This document shows positions 17,930-28,438 of a stretch of 58,342 bases of DNA, piece by piece. Position 1 is the stretch's first letter. The number at the start of each line of letters is the position of its first letter. The position numbers were made by a program, and so were the translations under genes. Source of the DNA: Geminicoccaceae bacterium. Lineage in GTDB: Bacteria; Pseudomonadota; Alphaproteobacteria; Geminicoccales; Geminicoccaceae. The stretch covers positions 1 to 58,342 of the forward strand of contig JANWZN010000004.1 of the NCBI GenBank assembly GCA_025054575.1. Reading direction: 5' to 3'. Under the pieces are notes generated by a model. That model was given only the letters and a program-made list of their open reading frames with translations, did no database searches and was not told where the DNA came from.

Positions 17930-18532
17930 TCACTCGCTGGCGGCGATCTCCGGCAGCTTGACGCTCGGCAGCTTGCGGTCGAGCCGAGCCAGGACCTCCT
18001 CGGTGATGTCGATCTTGGGCGAGAACAACAGCACCGCCGAGGCCGGCAGCACGAGATTGAAGCCGCGCGTCTCGGCGAGCTCGTCGACGATCTCCTTCAA
18101 GGCCTGGCGGACCATGTTGTTGGCCGCCGCGAGCGCCTCGTCGAGCTGGCGCCGGCGCTCGTTCGAGACCCGCTGCAGGGCCTGGACGGCCTCCTCGTAC
18201 TCCTTGCGCTTCTGGGCGAAGACCTCGGCCGCCAGCGTGCCGCGCTGGCGGGCGAGCTCCTTGCCGACCTCGTTGAGCCGCTGCTCCTCCTTGGCGAGCT
18301 GCTCGAGATAGAGCTTGCGGCGCACCTCGAGCTGCTGCTGGATGCTCTTGGCCGCCTTCGAGTCTTTCAGGATCCGTTGATGGTCGACGACGGCCGCGAC
18401 CGCGGGCGGCAGCGCCTGCGCCTCGGCGCGCGGCAGCGGCGGGACGAGCGGCAGGGCGGCGAAGGCGATCGCCCCCTCGACCAGCCTCCGGCGGCTCGGC
18501 CCCCGCCGTCTCGCGCGCCGCCTCTGCTCCAA
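17930..18532 (-). CDS. skp: Periplasmic chaperone Skp/OmpH family
   Basis: Holds unfolded outer-membrane proteins in the periplasm for delivery to the Bam complex. The 200-residue product has a basic N-terminus ([13 protein letters not shown]), a hydrophobic export segment ([16 protein letters not shown]), the Skp core opening [20 protein letters not shown], a long charged coiled coil (about 65-150), and the C-terminal [20 protein letters not shown]. The start is TTG 18532; a GAGGAGG Shine-Dalgarno overlaps the bamA stop. It follows bamA as is usual. Confidence 0.9.
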   Translation of the reverse strand: MEQRRRARRRGPSRRRLVEGAIAFAALPLVPPLPRAEAQALPPAVAAVVDHQRILKDSKAAKSIQQQLEVRRKLYLEQLAKEEQRLNEVGKELARQRGTLAAEVFAQKRKEYEEAVQALQRVSNERRRQLDEALAAANNMVRQALKEIVDELAETRGFNLVLPASAVLLFSPKIDITEEVLARLDRKLPSVKLPEIAASE

Positions 18533-18546
18533 CCCGCCCGACCTCC

Positions 18547-20832
18547 TCAGAACCGCGTGCCGAAGGAGATTCGCACGGTCTCCGTCTCGTCCTGGCTGTC
18601 CTTCAAGAAGGCGAAGCCGAAATCGATCGCGAGCGGCCCGAGCGGCGACAACCAGGACAGCCCCACGCCGGCCGAGGCCCGCAGATCGCCGCTGTCGGCG
18701 ATCTGCGGGCTGTCGATGTCGATCTCGGTGAGCGAGCCGGCCTCAAGGAACGTCCGCCCGAAGATCCGCAGCTCCTTCGGCAGACCCAAGGGAAATCGTA
18801 GCTCGGCCGTACCGACGTAGTAGACGTTGCCACCGAGGGCGTCCTCGGTGCGTCGATCGCGCGGACCGATCCCGGCGAAGCGGAAGCCGCGGAAGCTCGT
18901 GCCGCCGAGGAAGAACCGCTCGGTCAAGGTGACGTCCTCGCCGCCGAAGCCGACGATGTGACCGGCCGAGGCGCCGAGATTGAGAACCCAGTCGGGCGCG
19001 AAGCTGTAATACCAGTCGGCTCGGCCCTCGTGGCGCAGATAGCGGCTGTCGCCGCCGAGCCCCGCTACTTCCTGGTCGAGCCGCAAGAGATAGCCTTCGG
19101 AGGGCAGGAAGCGTTGGTCGCGCCGATCGTAGGTCAGGCTGTGGCCGACGGCCGAGGTCCAGCGAGCACCCTGCTCCTGGCGGATGAACGGCGAGGCGTC
19201 GTTGTCGACGTCTTGGATCTGGGTCCGCCTGAGCGAATAGCGCACGGCGTGGCGCAGATTCTCGGTGAGCGCATAAGATCCCCGCAGCGTGCCGCCGGTG
19301 ACGGCTTCGTCGAAGTTCGACTCGGTCTGATAATCCGTTTTGGTGCGGAACAGGTCGAAGCCGGCGGCGAACTCGCGATCCAGGAACCAGGGCTCGGTGA
19401 AGCTGAACTGGGCGTTCTGGCGGCGGCCCGAGATGGTGAGATTGGCGACCACGTCCTGGCCGCGGCCCAAGAGGTTGCGCTCGCGGAAGCGGATGTCGCC
19501 GAGCGGGCCGTCGGCGGTCGAGAACCCGGCGCCGAAGGAGAGCTCGCCGGTCGAGCGCTCGGAGACGCGGACCTTGATCACGATCTTGTCGGGCGCGCTG
19601 CCGGGCTCGGTCCGCACGTCCACGGTCTCGAAGAAGCCGAGGTTGATGAGCCGCTGGCGCGAGCGGCGCAGAAGCGCGGCGTTGTAGGCATCGCCTTCGG
19701 CCAAACGGAACTCGCGGCGGATCACCGAATCGAGCGTCCGGAGGTTGCCTGAGATGTCGATCCGCTCGACATAGACCCGTGGGCCCTCGCTCACCTCGAA
19801 GGTGACGTCGACGGTGAGGGCCTCCCGGTCACGACGCTGAACCGGTTCGATCCGGGTGAACGCGTAACCGAGCGATCCGAGCTGGTCGGTCAGCCTTTGG
19901 ATCGTCGCCTCGATCTCTTCAGCGTTGTAAACCGCACCTTCGCGCGCCACCAGGCTCGCGCGGAGCTGTTCGGGCGCGAGATCGGGAACGGTCGAACGAA
20001 CCTCGATCCTGCCGAACCGGTAGCGCGGCCCCTCGTCGAGGGTGAAGGTGATGTAGAACTCCCTGCCGTCCGGCGTCAGCTCGGCCACAGCCGAGATCAC
20101 CTGGAAATCGGCGTAGCCGCGAGCCAGGTAGAAGCGTCGCAGGAGCTCCTTGTCGACCTCGAGCCGGTCCGGATCGTAGGTGTCGTCGGAGGTGAACAAA
20201 CGCCACCAGGCCGTCTCGACCGTCTGGATGGCGCCGCGCAGGGTCGAATCGGCGAATGCTTCGTTGCCGATGAAGCTGATGCCGCGGACCCTGGTGACCG
20301 GGCCCTCGTCGATCTCGAAGACGAGGTCGACCCGGTTCTGCTCGAGCTCGATGATCTTGGGCTCGACCCGGGCGGAAAAGCGGCCGCTGCGCCGGTAGAG
20401 GTCGAGGATCCGGGTGACCGCCTCCTGGACGCGGGCGCGGGTATAGACCTGGCGCGGGCGCAACGCCACTTCGGCCTCCAGCACCGAATCCTGCAGCGCC
20501 CGGTTGCCCTCGAAGGCGATGCGGTTGACGATCGGGTTCTCGACCACCTCGATCACCAGCCGATCGCCGTCGCGGCGAATGCGGACATCGTCGAACAGCC
20601 CTGTCTGGAAGAGCGCCTTGACCGAGGCATCGAGCGCGGCGGCGCTAAACGGATCGCCGCGGCGGACGGCCAGATAGCTCTCGATCGTCGCCCGCTCGAC
20701 GCGCTGGTTACCGGTGATCGAGATCTCGCGGATCCGCCCGCCGTCCTGGCCAACGACCGGCAGGCTCGGCCCCAAGAGGAGCCCGCTCGCCACGGCGAGC
20801 CCGCTCACGGCACGACGCCAGCTCTCCTGCAT
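18547..20832 (-). CDS. bamA: Outer-membrane protein assembly factor BamA
   Basis: The central beta-barrel of the Bam complex, which inserts proteins into the outer membrane. The 761-residue precursor has a signal peptide (ending about residue 28), five POTRA domains (about 33-420; the first starts [20 protein letters not shown]) and a C-terminal barrel with [20 protein letters not shown] and the closing FGTRF ending in Phe, the usual barrel signal. An ARG-rich barrel loop corresponds to the conserved region near [17 protein letters not shown]. It sits between rseP and skp. Confidence 0.97.
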   Translation of the reverse strand: MQESWRRAVSGLAVASGLLLGPSLPVVGQDGGRIREISITGNQRVERATIESYLAVRRGDPFSAAALDASVKALFQTGLFDDVRIRRDGDRLVIEVVENPIVNRIAFEGNRALQDSVLEAEVALRPRQVYTRARVQEAVTRILDLYRRSGRFSARVEPKIIELEQNRVDLVFEIDEGPVTRVRGISFIGNEAFADSTLRGAIQTVETAWWRLFTSDDTYDPDRLEVDKELLRRFYLARGYADFQVISAVAELTPDGREFYITFTLDEGPRYRFGRIEVRSTVPDLAPEQLRASLVAREGAVYNAEEIEATIQRLTDQLGSLGYAFTRIEPVQRRDREALTVDVTFEVSEGPRVYVERIDISGNLRTLDSVIRREFRLAEGDAYNAALLRRSRQRLINLGFFETVDVRTEPGSAPDKIVIKVRVSERSTGELSFGAGFSTADGPLGDIRFRERNLLGRGQDVVANLTISGRRQNAQFSFTEPWFLDREFAAGFDLFRTKTDYQTESNFDEAVTGGTLRGSYALTENLRHAVRYSLRRTQIQDVDNDASPFIRQEQGARWTSAVGHSLTYDRRDQRFLPSEGYLLRLDQEVAGLGGDSRYLRHEGRADWYYSFAPDWVLNLGASAGHIVGFGGEDVTLTERFFLGGTSFRGFRFAGIGPRDRRTEDALGGNVYYVGTAELRFPLGLPKELRIFGRTFLEAGSLTEIDIDSPQIADSGDLRASAGVGLSWLSPLGPLAIDFGFAFLKDSQDETETVRISFGTRF

Positions 20833-20884
20833 CCTCGGGTCCTTCTCGTTGGGGCAAGCCGGGAAACCCGAAGCCGGGCTGTGC

Positions 20885-22006
20885 TCAGGAGATCAGCCCG
20901 GCGATCAGCTCGACGATTTTGAGGTGCACGAGGTCGTTCCAGGTCGCGAACAGCATCAGGCTCAAAACCATCGCGAGCCCGAACCGGAAGGCGATCTCCT
21001 GACTGCGCTCGGTCAAGGGCCGCCCGCGGGCCGCCTCGACCGCGTAGAGGGCGAGATGGCCGCCATCCAGCATCGGGATCGGGAACAGGTTGATGAGCCC
21101 GAGATTGATCGACAAGACGGCAGTGAACCAGAGCGCCGGCACCACGCCGTCCTTGGCGATCTCGCCCGACATCTGAGCGATCCGCAAAGGCCCGCCGAGC
21201 TCCTGGGTCCCGCGCGCGCCGACGATCATCTCGAACAGGCCCTTCAAGGTCCCGCCGATGATCCGACCGGTCTCGAGCACGGCCTCGACGATCGCCTCGC
21301 CCGGGCCGCTCTTGCGGAACTCGACCCCGGCCCGGCTCACGCCGATGAGCCCGATCCGATGAACGTTGCCGAACCGGTCGGTGAGCTCGCTCAGGCCCGG
21401 GGTGACGGTGAGCACGAGCTCCTGGCCCTGGCGCGCGATCGTGAAGCTCAAGGGAACCCCGGGGCTCGCCCGAACGATCGTCTGCAGCTCCTCGAAGCTG
21501 GCGACCGGACGGCCGTCGACCGCGATCACCCGGTCGCCCGGCTGGAGGCCGGCCGTGGCGGCCGGGCTCTCGGGCTGGACCGCGCCGAGCTCGGGCGGGG
21601 TGAAGGGGCGACCGCTCAGCACGAACAGGATAGCCAGCATCAAGATCGCGAACAGGAAGTTGGCGAGCGGGCCGGCCGCCACGATCGCCGCCCGCCGGCC
21701 GACCGTCTGCGCCGGAAAGCTCGCCGGATCACCGACCGCGGCGACGTCGGGCAGCGTGCTGGTCGCGTCGGCATCGCCCAGCATCTTGACGTAGCCGCCC
21801 AACGGTACGGCCGCGAACTTCCAGCGCGTTCCACGCCGGTCGGTGAAGCCGAACAGCTCGGGGCCGAAACCGATCGAAAAGACCTCGACCCGCACGCCGC
21901 AGGCGCGCGCCACGCGGTAGTGGCCGTACTCGTGGACGAACACCACGATCGACAGGATGATCAAGAAGGGGATGAGATACTGCCCGATCAGGCTCACGAG
22001 ATCCAT
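20885..22006 (-). CDS. rseP: Site-2 zinc metalloprotease RseP
   Basis: Intramembrane protease that cleaves anti-sigma factors and signal-peptide remnants. The 373-residue protein has an N-terminal helix with the zinc site FVHEYGHY (about 24-31), a membrane segment near 95-115, one PDZ domain (about 120-210, with GLQPGDRVIAVDGRPV), the third zinc ligand in MLDGGHL near residue 312, and a final membrane helix. Some homologues have two PDZ domains; only one is clear here. It lies between dxr and bamA. Confidence 0.95.
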   Translation of the reverse strand: MDLVSLIGQYLIPFLIILSIVVFVHEYGHYRVARACGVRVEVFSIGFGPELFGFTDRRGTRWKFAAVPLGGYVKMLGDADATSTLPDVAAVGDPASFPAQTVGRRAAIVAAGPLANFLFAILMLAILFVLSGRPFTPPELGAVQPESPAATAGLQPGDRVIAVDGRPVASFEELQTIVRASPGVPLSFTIARQGQELVLTVTPGLSELTDRFGNVHRIGLIGVSRAGVEFRKSGPGEAIVEAVLETGRIIGGTLKGLFEMIVGARGTQELGGPLRIAQMSGEIAKDGVVPALWFTAVLSINLGLINLFPIPMLDGGHLALYAVEAARGRPLTERSQEIAFRFGLAMVLSLMLFATWNDLVHLKIVELIAGLIS

Positions 22007-22018
22007 CGTCCCTCCGCG

Positions 22019-23221
22019 TCAGCGACCGCGCGCGAGGCCACCGGCGATTAGCTCCCCGGCCAGCCTCCGCGCCTCGCGATCGCAGGCGAGCACCTCGTCG
22101 AGCGATCCGATCGGGCGGTCCGGCAGGCTCTCGAGCACGCGCTCGATCGTCCGCACGATGTCGAGGAAGCCGATCCGCCGGGCGAGGAACGCCGCGACCG
22201 CCACCTCGTTGGCGGCGTTCAGGATAGTAGGGGCGGCTCCACCCTGCCGCAAGGCGCGACGGGCCAGTGCCAGGGCCGGAAACCGCGCCTCGCTCGGCGG
22301 CTCGAAGTCGAGCCGGCCCGCGGCCGCGAGGTCGAGTCTCGGGGCCGTGCTCGCGAGCCGGCCCGGCCAACCGAGCGTGTGGGCGATCGGGATCCGCATG
22401 TCGGGCGCGCCGAGCTGGGCGAGCAACGAGCCGTCGGTGAACGCGACCAGGCTGTGTACGATCGACTGCGGGTGGACTAGGACTTCAATCCTTGAATCCG
22501 GTACCGCAAACAGCCGCTGGGCTTCGATGATCTCGAGGCCCTTGTTCATCATCGTCGCACTGTCGACGCTGATCTTGGCGCCCATCGACCAGTTGGGATG
22601 GGCCACGGCCTGCTCCGGGGTCGCCCGTTCCATGGCCTCGCGCGACCAGGTGCGGAACGGTCCACCCGAGGCGGTGAGGATCAACCGCTCGATCGCCGCC
22701 TTCGGCGCATCGCCCAGGGCCTGGAAGATCGCATTGTGCTCGGAATCGACCGGCAGCAGGACCGCCCCGGCGCGCCGGGCCGCCTCCTGGACGAGCTCGC
22801 CCGCCGAGACCAGCGCCTCTTTGTTGGCGATGGCGACGATCGCGCCATGCTCCAGCGCCGCCAGGGTGGGCGCGAGGCCGGCGATGCCGACGATCGCCGC
22901 CATCACCCAGTCGACCGGCACGGATGCCGCTTCGACGAGCGCGGAAGGCCCGGCCGTGGCCTCGATCCCGGTCCCCGCGAGCGCCTCGGACAAGGTGCGC
23001 CAGCCGGCCGGATCGACGAGGACGGCCCGGCGGGCGCGATGGCGGATCGCGAGCTCGGCCAGGAGCGCGGCGTTGCTGCCGGCGGTCAGCGTCTCGACGC
23101 GATAGAGCTCGGGCCGTTCGGCGACGAGTGCCAGCGTGCTGCGGCCGATCGACCCGGTCGCACCCAGGATGGTGAGGGTGCGCGGCCGCTCCGGGCTCGG
23201 CGGTGGGCGCTCCCGGTTCAT
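22019..23221 (-). CDS. dxr: 1-deoxy-D-xylulose-5-phosphate reductoisomerase
   Basis: Second step of the MEP isoprenoid pathway, making 2-C-methyl-D-erythritol 4-phosphate with NADPH. The 400-residue protein has the cofactor motif TILGATGSIGRSTL near 16-29, ANKEALVSAGELV, the metal-binding LLPVDSEHNAIFQ, LTASGGPF, and NWSMGAKISVDSATMMNKGLE (given here in part). ATG 23221 shares an ATGA with the cdsA stop; the frame is open further upstream but that part is cdsA antiphase. The neighbouring uppS makes the polyprenyl carrier from its downstream products. Confidence 0.97.
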   Translation of the reverse strand: MNRERPPPSPERPRTLTILGATGSIGRSTLALVAERPELYRVETLTAGSNAALLAELAIRHRARRAVLVDPAGWRTLSEALAGTGIEATAGPSALVEAASVPVDWVMAAIVGIAGLAPTLAALEHGAIVAIANKEALVSAGELVQEAARRAGAVLLPVDSEHNAIFQALGDAPKAAIERLILTASGGPFRTWSREAMERATPEQAVAHPNWSMGAKISVDSATMMNKGLEIIEAQRLFAVPDSRIEVLVHPQSIVHSLVAFTDGSLLAQLGAPDMRIPIAHTLGWPGRLASTAPRLDLAAAGRLDFEPPSEARFPALALARRALRQGGAAPTILNAANEVAVAAFLARRIGFLDIVRTIERVLESLPDRPIGSLDEVLACDREARRLAGELIAGGLARGR

Positions 23222-24036
23222 CCGCGCCAGGCCAGGAGGATCATCGAGAGGACGGGGGTGGCCAAGAGGAGGCCGTCGATCCGGTCGAGTATGCCGCCAT
23301 GCCCGGGCAAGAGGGTGCCGCTGTCCTTCACCCCGGCGCGCCGTTTGAGCCACGACTCGAAGAGATCGCCGCTCTGTGCCACGACTGCAAGGAAACCACC
23401 CAAAAGGGCCGCCGGCGGGACGGGCCAGCCGAGCAGGGCACCGCCCACGCCGCCTGCGGTCGCCGCCCCGCCGACGCCGCCGGCGAGACCGGCCCAGGTC
23501 TTGCCGGGGCTGATCCTGGGCGCGAGCTTGGCGCCACCGATCAGCCGCCCGACGAGATAGGCCCCGGTGTCGGTCGCCGCCACCACGACCAGGAGCCAAC
23601 AGACCACGCCCGCACCGAAGCGCGGATCCTGGCGCAACCACACGAGCCCGGCGCAAGGCAGGCCGAGATAGAGCACCCCGGCGGCGGCGCGGTTCGGCGA
23701 CCCGGCGGGCACGAGCGCAGCGATGCCGCCCGCGAGCACGGTCGCCAGACACAGGATGGCCAGGGCCGTGCCGGTGGAGCCGGCCGCCAGGGCGAGGATC
23801 GCCGCCCCGCCACCCGCAAGCGGGGCGGCGATCAGGACCGTCCGCGCGCCCGCCGTCGCCGGGCCGGCGAGGTCCGCCCATTCCCGAGCGGCGAGGGCGA
23901 GTACGACCGCCACCGCGGCGGCGAACCACACCCCACCCAACAGCACCGCCACGGCCGCGATCGTCGCGAGCACGAGACCCGAAGCGACGCGCGCGCCGAA
24001 CGCCGGGTCGCCGAGCCTAACCCGGGCGCGCGCCAT
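23218..24036 (-). CDS. cdsA: Phosphatidate cytidylyltransferase (CDP-diacylglycerol synthase)
   Basis: Integral membrane enzyme that makes CDP-diacylglycerol from CTP and phosphatidate for phospholipid synthesis. The 272-residue protein is mostly hydrophobic helices. The C-terminal CDS signature is fully present: SWLKRRAGVKDSG followed by LPGHGGILDRIDG. The conserved DTGAYLVGR and RISPGKTWAG blocks precede it. The start overlaps the end of uppS by 20 bases and the stop overlaps the dxr start (ATGA). Confidence 0.96.
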   Translation of the reverse strand: MARARVRLGDPAFGARVASGLVLATIAAVAVLLGGVWFAAAVAVVLALAAREWADLAGPATAGARTVLIAAPLAGGGAAILALAAGSTGTALAILCLATVLAGGIAALVPAGSPNRAAAGVLYLGLPCAGLVWLRQDPRFGAGVVCWLLVVVAATDTGAYLVGRLIGGAKLAPRISPGKTWAGLAGGVGGAATAGGVGGALLGWPVPPAALLGGFLAVVAQSGDLFESWLKRRAGVKDSGTLLPGHGGILDRIDGLLLATPVLSMILLAWRG

Positions 24037-24772
24037 AGCGTCGCTCGCGCCGGCCGTATTCGGCGATCGCTTCGTCGAGATGCCGCTCGTCGAAGTCCGG
24101 CCAGCCGATCGGCAAGAAGACGAGCTCGGTATAAGCGAGTTGCCACAGCAGGAAATTGGATATTCGCTGTTCGCCGCTCGTGCGGATCAAGAGATCGGGG
24201 TCGGGGACGTCGGCGGCGTAGAGCGCACGCGCTAGCATGGGCTCGTCGATCTGTTCGGGCTCGAGCCGACGCTCTTGCACCGCGCGCGCGAGCTCGCGCG
24301 CGGCTCGCACGATCTCCTGCCGGCCGCCGTAATCGAGTGCGACCACGAGATCCATCCGCTCGTGGCGGCGGGTGCGCTCCTCGGCCCGCTCGATCAAGCG
24401 GACGATCTGCGGGTCGAGACGCGAGCGCTCGCCGATGACCCGCAGCCGCACCCGGTTCTCGTCGAGCGCGTCGATCTCGCGCTGCAGATAGAAGCGCAAC
24501 AGCCGCATGAGCTCGCCGATTTCGCTCACCGGCCGGCGCCAGTTCTCGCTCGAGAAGGCGTAGAGCGTGAGATAGCGGACGCCACGCCGTGCGCAGGCTT
24601 CGACCGCGCGGCGGACCGCCTGGGCACCCTGGCGGTGGCCGGCCGCGGTCGGCAGGCCGCGGGCGCTCGCCCAGCGCCGGTTGCCGTCCATGATGATCGC
24701 GACGTGGACCGGCACGCGACCGGGCGCGGCCGCCTCCGGGGGCGCGGTCTGGACCGCTGCGAGCGCGCTCAT
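24017..24772 (-). CDS. uppS: Isoprenyl (undecaprenyl) diphosphate synthase
   Basis: Cis-prenyltransferase that makes the polyprenyl carrier lipid for peptidoglycan and surface glycans. The 251-residue protein shows the catalytic HVAIIMDGNRRWA (about 23-35), GHRQGAQ, YAFSSENWRRP and the C-terminal DLLIRTSGEQRISNFLLWQ (short form). The ATG at 24772 overlaps the frr stop by one base (TGATG). Confidence 0.96.
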   Translation of the reverse strand: MSALAAVQTAPPEAAAPGRVPVHVAIIMDGNRRWASARGLPTAAGHRQGAQAVRRAVEACARRGVRYLTLYAFSSENWRRPVSEIGELMRLLRFYLQREIDALDENRVRLRVIGERSRLDPQIVRLIERAEERTRRHERMDLVVALDYGGRQEIVRAARELARAVQERRLEPEQIDEPMLARALYAADVPDPDLLIRTSGEQRISNFLLWQLAYTELVFLPIGWPDFDERHLDEAIAEYGRRERRYGARPG

Positions 24773-25335
24773 CAGACCTGCCGGATGTCCTTCTCTTTTT
24801 GCTCGAGGAGTTTGTTGATCGCCTCGATGTGCCGGTCGGTGAGCTTCTGGATCTCGTCTCCGATTCGTTTGTACTCCTCGTCGGCGAGATGCGTGTCCTT
24901 GTCGGCACGCTTGAGCTGGTTGAGGCCCTCGTGGCGGAGGTTGCGGACCGCCACCCGAGCCTGCTCGGCATATTTGTGCGCCGCCTTCGCGAGCTCGTTG
25001 CGCCGCTCCTGGGTGAGTTCGGGCAGCGGCACCCGCAAGGTGGTCCCCTCGGTTACCGGATTGAGCCCGAGCCCGGCGTTGCGGATCGCTTTCTCGACCG
25101 CCTTCACCAGCCCCTTGTCCCAGACGCTCACCTGCAACAGGCGCGGCTCGGGTACGGTGATCGACGCCACCTCCTTCAAAGCCATGTGCCCGCCATAGGC
25201 CTCGACCTGGATCGGTTCGAGCAGGCTCGCGCTGGCCCGGCCGGTCCGCAGGCCCTGCAGCTCCTTCCGTAGCGCCTCGACAGCACCCTCCATCCGCCGG
25301 GCGAGCTCCTTGAGGTCGGGTACGGCGGCGGTCAT
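24772..25335 (-). CDS. frr: Ribosome recycling factor
   Basis: Works with EF-G to split ribosomes after termination. The 187-residue product has the family pattern throughout: [50 protein letters not shown]-type block and the C-terminal helix with [17 protein letters not shown] 25335 overlaps the pyrH stop (ATGA), which fixes the start. Confidence 0.97.
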   Translation of the reverse strand: MTAAVPDLKELARRMEGAVEALRKELQGLRTGRASASLLEPIQVEAYGGHMALKEVASITVPEPRLLQVSVWDKGLVKAVEKAIRNAGLGLNPVTEGTTLRVPLPELTQERRNELAKAAHKYAEQARVAVRNLRHEGLNQLKRADKDTHLADEEYKRIGDEIQKLTDRHIEAINKLLEQKEKDIRQV

Positions 25336-26090
25336 GCGGCCTCGTCCTCCGTGATGATGGTGTGCGGGCCCTCGCCCCGGAGCACCCGCGCGAAGGAGTC
25401 GGGGGCGTGCACGCTGAACACGACGATCGGGATCCGGCTCTCGCGGGCGAGCGCGATCGCCGAGGCGTCCATCACCTTGAGGTCGCGCGCCAGGACCTCG
25501 AGGTAGCTCAGACGGTCGAACCGCCGGGCGGTCGGATCGCGCTTCGGGTCGGCCGAGTAGACGCCGTCGACCTGGGTGCCTTTGAGGATGCAATCGCAGC
25601 CGGTCTCGGCCGCCCGCAGTGCTGCTGCGGTGTCGGTGGTGAAGAAGGGGTTGCCGGTGCCGGCGGCGAAGATCACGACCCGCCCCTTCTCGAGATGCCG
25701 CACGGCGCGGCGGCGGATGTAAGGCTCGCATACCGCGGCCATCGGAATGGCCGACATCACCCGGGTCGGGATCCCCGTCTGCTGCTCGATCACGCTCTGC
25801 ACGGCGAGCGCGTTGATGACGGTGCCGAGCATGCCCATGTAATCGGCGGTCGCCCGCTCTACCCCGGCGGCGGCGAGCGTGCTGCCGCGGACGATGTTGC
25901 CCCCGCCGATCACCATGCAGATCTGCACGCCCATGGCGTGCACCGCGGCTACGTCGTGCGCGAGCTGGCGCAGGACGTTGCGATCGTGGCCGAACTCCCG
26001 CTCGCCCAGAAGCGCCTCGCCCGACATCTTGAGCAGCACGCGAGCGAAGCGCGGAGCGCGCCCAGGCGAGCCGATCTCCGTCCCGGCCAT
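25332..26090 (-). CDS. pyrH: UMP kinase
   Basis: Phosphorylates UMP to UDP for nucleic acid and nucleotide-sugar synthesis. The 252-residue amino-acid-kinase-fold protein has [12 protein letters not shown] near 19-30, [10 protein letters not shown] near 62-71, [16 protein letters not shown] and [15 protein letters not shown]. It overlaps frr by four bases (ATGA) and follows tsf after 23 bases. Confidence 0.97.
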   Translation of the reverse strand: MAGTEIGSPGRAPRFARVLLKMSGEALLGEREFGHDRNVLRQLAHDVAAVHAMGVQICMVIGGGNIVRGSTLAAAGVERATADYMGMLGTVINALAVQSVIEQQTGIPTRVMSAIPMAAVCEPYIRRRAVRHLEKGRVVIFAAGTGNPFFTTDTAAALRAAETGCDCILKGTQVDGVYSADPKRDPTARRFDRLSYLEVLARDLKVMDASAIALARESRIPIVVFSVHAPDSFARVLRGEGPHTIITEDEAA

Positions 26091-26113
26091 CGCGGACGCG
26101 CTCCCCTCGGCGC

Positions 26114-27040
26114 TCAGGAGCGGGTCAGCTTCTCGACCTCGGCGGCGAGATCGGTGGCTTCTTTCTCGATCCCTTCGCCGAGCTGCATCCGCACGAACCC
26201 GCTCACCGTGATCGGTGCCCCGGCGGCCTTGGCGGCGGCCTCGACCACCTGTTTGACCCGCTTGTCCGGGTCGACCACGAAGGCCTGCTCGAGCAGCACC
26301 GCTTCCTCGTAGAACTTCCGCAGCCGACCTTCGACCATCTTCTCGATGATGCTCTCGGGCTTGCCGGAGGCGCGCGCCTGCTCGGCGAAGATCGCGCGCT
26401 CGCGGGCGACCACCGCCGGATCGAGGGCCGCCACGTCGACCGCCTGCGGGTTGGCAGCGGCGATGTGCATCGCCAGCTGTTTGCCGAGCTCGGCGAGGGC
26501 CGCGGGCGGTGCAGAGGAAGCGAGGCCCACGAGCACGCCGAGCTTGCCGAGCCCGACCGCGACCTGGTTGTGGACGTAACCCGCGACGAGACCCTCCCGG
26601 ACCTCGAGGAAGGCGGTCCGGCGCAGGTTGATGTTCTCACCGATCACGGCGATCGCCTGGGTGATCTCGTCGGCGACGGTCCGACCGGTCGCCGAGATCA
26701 CCATGCGCTTCAAAGCCTCGACGTCGCCGCGAGCACCCGGGGCGATCCCGGCGATGTGCCGGACCAGTGCCTGGAAGGTCTCGTTGCGGGCGACGAAATC
26801 GGTCTCCGAGTTGACCTCGACGAGGGCGCCCATGGTGCCCTCGAGCCGCAGGCCGATCAGCCCCTCGGCGGCGACCCGGCCGGATTTCTTGGCGGCGGCC
26901 GCGAGGCCCTTCTTCCTGAGCCAATCGGTGGCGGCCTCGACGTCGCCTCCGGTCTCGGCCAGCGCCCGCTTGCAATCCATCATGCCGGCGCCGGTGAGCT
27001 CGCGCAGCTGTTTGACGAGGGAAGGGGTGATCTCGCTCAT
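26114..27040 (-). CDS. tsf: Elongation factor Ts
   Basis: Guanine-nucleotide exchange factor for EF-Tu. The 308-residue protein has the UBA-like N-terminus with [20 protein letters not shown] and the first signature [20 protein letters not shown], followed by [14 protein letters not shown], and the second core domain with GKLGVLVGL. The ATG at 27040 is followed by SEITPSLV, a normal start. It lies 72 bases after rpsB. Confidence 0.97.
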   Translation of the reverse strand: MSEITPSLVKQLRELTGAGMMDCKRALAETGGDVEAATDWLRKKGLAAAAKKSGRVAAEGLIGLRLEGTMGALVEVNSETDFVARNETFQALVRHIAGIAPGARGDVEALKRMVISATGRTVADEITQAIAVIGENINLRRTAFLEVREGLVAGYVHNQVAVGLGKLGVLVGLASSAPPAALAELGKQLAMHIAAANPQAVDVAALDPAVVARERAIFAEQARASGKPESIIEKMVEGRLRKFYEEAVLLEQAFVVDPDKRVKQVVEAAAKAAGAPITVSGFVRMQLGEGIEKEATDLAAEVEKLTRS

Positions 27041-27112
27041 GCTCGATCCGTACTCGCTCGCGGACGCGCCGCCGAGGAAAGGCCGCGGCCGCTCGATGGG
27101 GTTGGCGTCCGC

Positions 27113-27913
27113 TCACGCCGCCGGAGCGTCGTGGACGACCGGCTCGATCGGGACGATCGCCTCATCCGGCAACAAAGCCTCGACCGGCTCCTCGATCGCC
27201 CCGACGTCGATCCCGCTGCGCGCCATCTCGGCCTGGATGCCGTCGAGCACGGCACCGACCGCCAGGTCGCAGTAGAGATGTATCGCCCGACTGGCGTCGT
27301 CGTTGCCGGGCACCGGATAGCGGATGCCGCGCGGATCGCTGTTCGAATCGCAGATCGCGACCACGGGGATGCCGAGCTTGTTGGCTTCCTGGATCGCGAT
27401 CGCCTCCTTGATCGTATCGATCACGAACAGGATGTCGGGCAGGCCGCCCATGTCCTTGATGCCGCCCAACGCCCGCTCGAGCTTCTCGCGCTCGCGCTGG
27501 AGCTGCAGCAGCTCCTTCTTGGTGCGACCGCTCTGGGCCTCGGCGGTCTGCGCCTCGAGCTCGCGCAAACGGCGGATCGATTGGCTGATCGTCTTCCAGT
27601 TGGTCAGCATCCCGCCGAGCCAACGATGGTTGACGTAATACTGACCCGAGCGCCGTGCCGCCTCGGCGATCGGCTCCTGGGCTTGGCGCTTGGTGCCGAC
27701 GAACAGCACCCGGCCGCCGCCGGCGACCGTGTCGCGCAGCGCCATCAGCGCCCGATGCAGCATCGGCATCGTCTGAGTCAGGTCGATGATGTGCACACCG
27801 TTGCGGACACCGTAGATGTACGGTGCCATGCGCGGGTTCCAGCGCCGCGTCTGGTGGCCGAAATGCACGCCGGCTTCGAGCAGCTGGCGCATGGTGAAGG
27901 TGGGAAAGGCCAT
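27113..27913 (-). CDS. rpsB: 30S ribosomal protein S2
   Basis: Structural protein of the small ribosomal subunit. The 266-residue product begins [20 protein letters not shown], includes the conserved [23 protein letters not shown] and [13 protein letters not shown] blocks, and has the acidic C-terminal extension usual in alphaproteobacteria. ATG 27913 is chosen by homology. The predicted promoter lies about 110 bases upstream, leaving a leader that may carry S2 autoregulation. Confidence 0.97.
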   Translation of the reverse strand: MAFPTFTMRQLLEAGVHFGHQTRRWNPRMAPYIYGVRNGVHIIDLTQTMPMLHRALMALRDTVAGGGRVLFVGTKRQAQEPIAEAARRSGQYYVNHRWLGGMLTNWKTISQSIRRLRELEAQTAEAQSGRTKKELLQLQREREKLERALGGIKDMGGLPDILFVIDTIKEAIAIQEANKLGIPVVAICDSNSDPRGIRYPVPGNDDASRAIHLYCDLAVGAVLDGIQAEMARSGIDVGAIEEPVEALLPDEAIVPIEPVVHDAPAA

Positions 27914-28030
27914 GGCCTCGGGATCCGTGCTTTTCCGGTTGGTCCACCGCGGGTGAGTACCCGGCCGGAGCCGGGCACCGGAAACGCGACGCGCGCGAAC
28001 GCTCGTCTGCACCCGCGTGAGAGGTCGCCG

Positions 28031-28438
28031 CTATCTACAGTGCGGCCCGGCCCGTTGCAAGCGCCACCGATGCCAGCGGTAGAGCAGCGGTGCCAGCATT
28101 CCCTCGTAGACGAGATCGGCCAACTTGCGGACACCCGGCAGGCGGACGAGACGCGCCAGCAGCCGCCAGCCGGGCAGCCGGTCCCACAGCGCCGCGAACG
28201 CCTCGACCCCGGCCAGAAGCCGGCCGTCGGCCACGAGATGCAGCCGGCGCGCGGCGGAATCGGCGTCGAGTCCGAGCCCGGCCAGGTCGGCATCGGGCCG
28301 GCTCGCATCGAGAAAGCCGAGCTCGACCGCGTGCCGTCCGGCCGACCGCCGATAGGCCGCGATCTCGCGCGCGCAGATCGGGCAGCTGCCGTTGTAGACG
28401 ACGAGCGGTGCGGCCGGCGTGCGGGGCTTCTCGCTCAC
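28031..28438 (-). CDS. DCC-family thiol-disulfide oxidoreductase (DUF393)
   Basis: A 135-residue thioredoxin-like protein of the DCC family, named after the D-x-x-C-P-x-C region. Here it is VVYNGSCPICAREIAAYRR, with the CxxC pair at about residues 20-23. The rest matches the family (LGFLDASRPDADL, FAALWDRLPGWRLLARLV). Start GTG 28438 overlaps the P450 stop as GTGA, so the two are likely co-translated. A redox link to the P450 is possible but not shown by the sequence. Confidence 0.85.
   Translation of the reverse strand: MSEKPRTPAAPLVVYNGSCPICAREIAAYRRSAGRHAVELGFLDASRPDADLAGLGLDADSAARRLHLVADGRLLAGVEAFAALWDRLPGWRLLARLVRLPGVRKLADLVYEGMLAPLLYRWHRWRLQRAGPHCR
28032..28060 (-). promoter_or_regulatory. 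Predicted sigma-70 promoter of the rpsB operon
   Basis: On the minus strand TTGCAA (28060-28055) and TAGATA (28037-28032) are 17 bases apart. The -10 box overlaps the stop codon of the upstream thiol-protein gene. It would drive the rpsB-to-fabZ cluster with a ~110-base leader. Confidence 0.45.

Noticed and set aside
17847-17933. A longer FabZ start at GTG 17933 overlapping the skp stop
   Set aside because: It adds a 29-residue low-complexity tail absent from the family, while ATG 17846 has a strong Shine-Dalgarno.
19897-20922. A 341-residue plus-strand frame opposite bamA
   Set aside because: Antisense to a complete BamA gene, with no motif and no ribosome-binding site.
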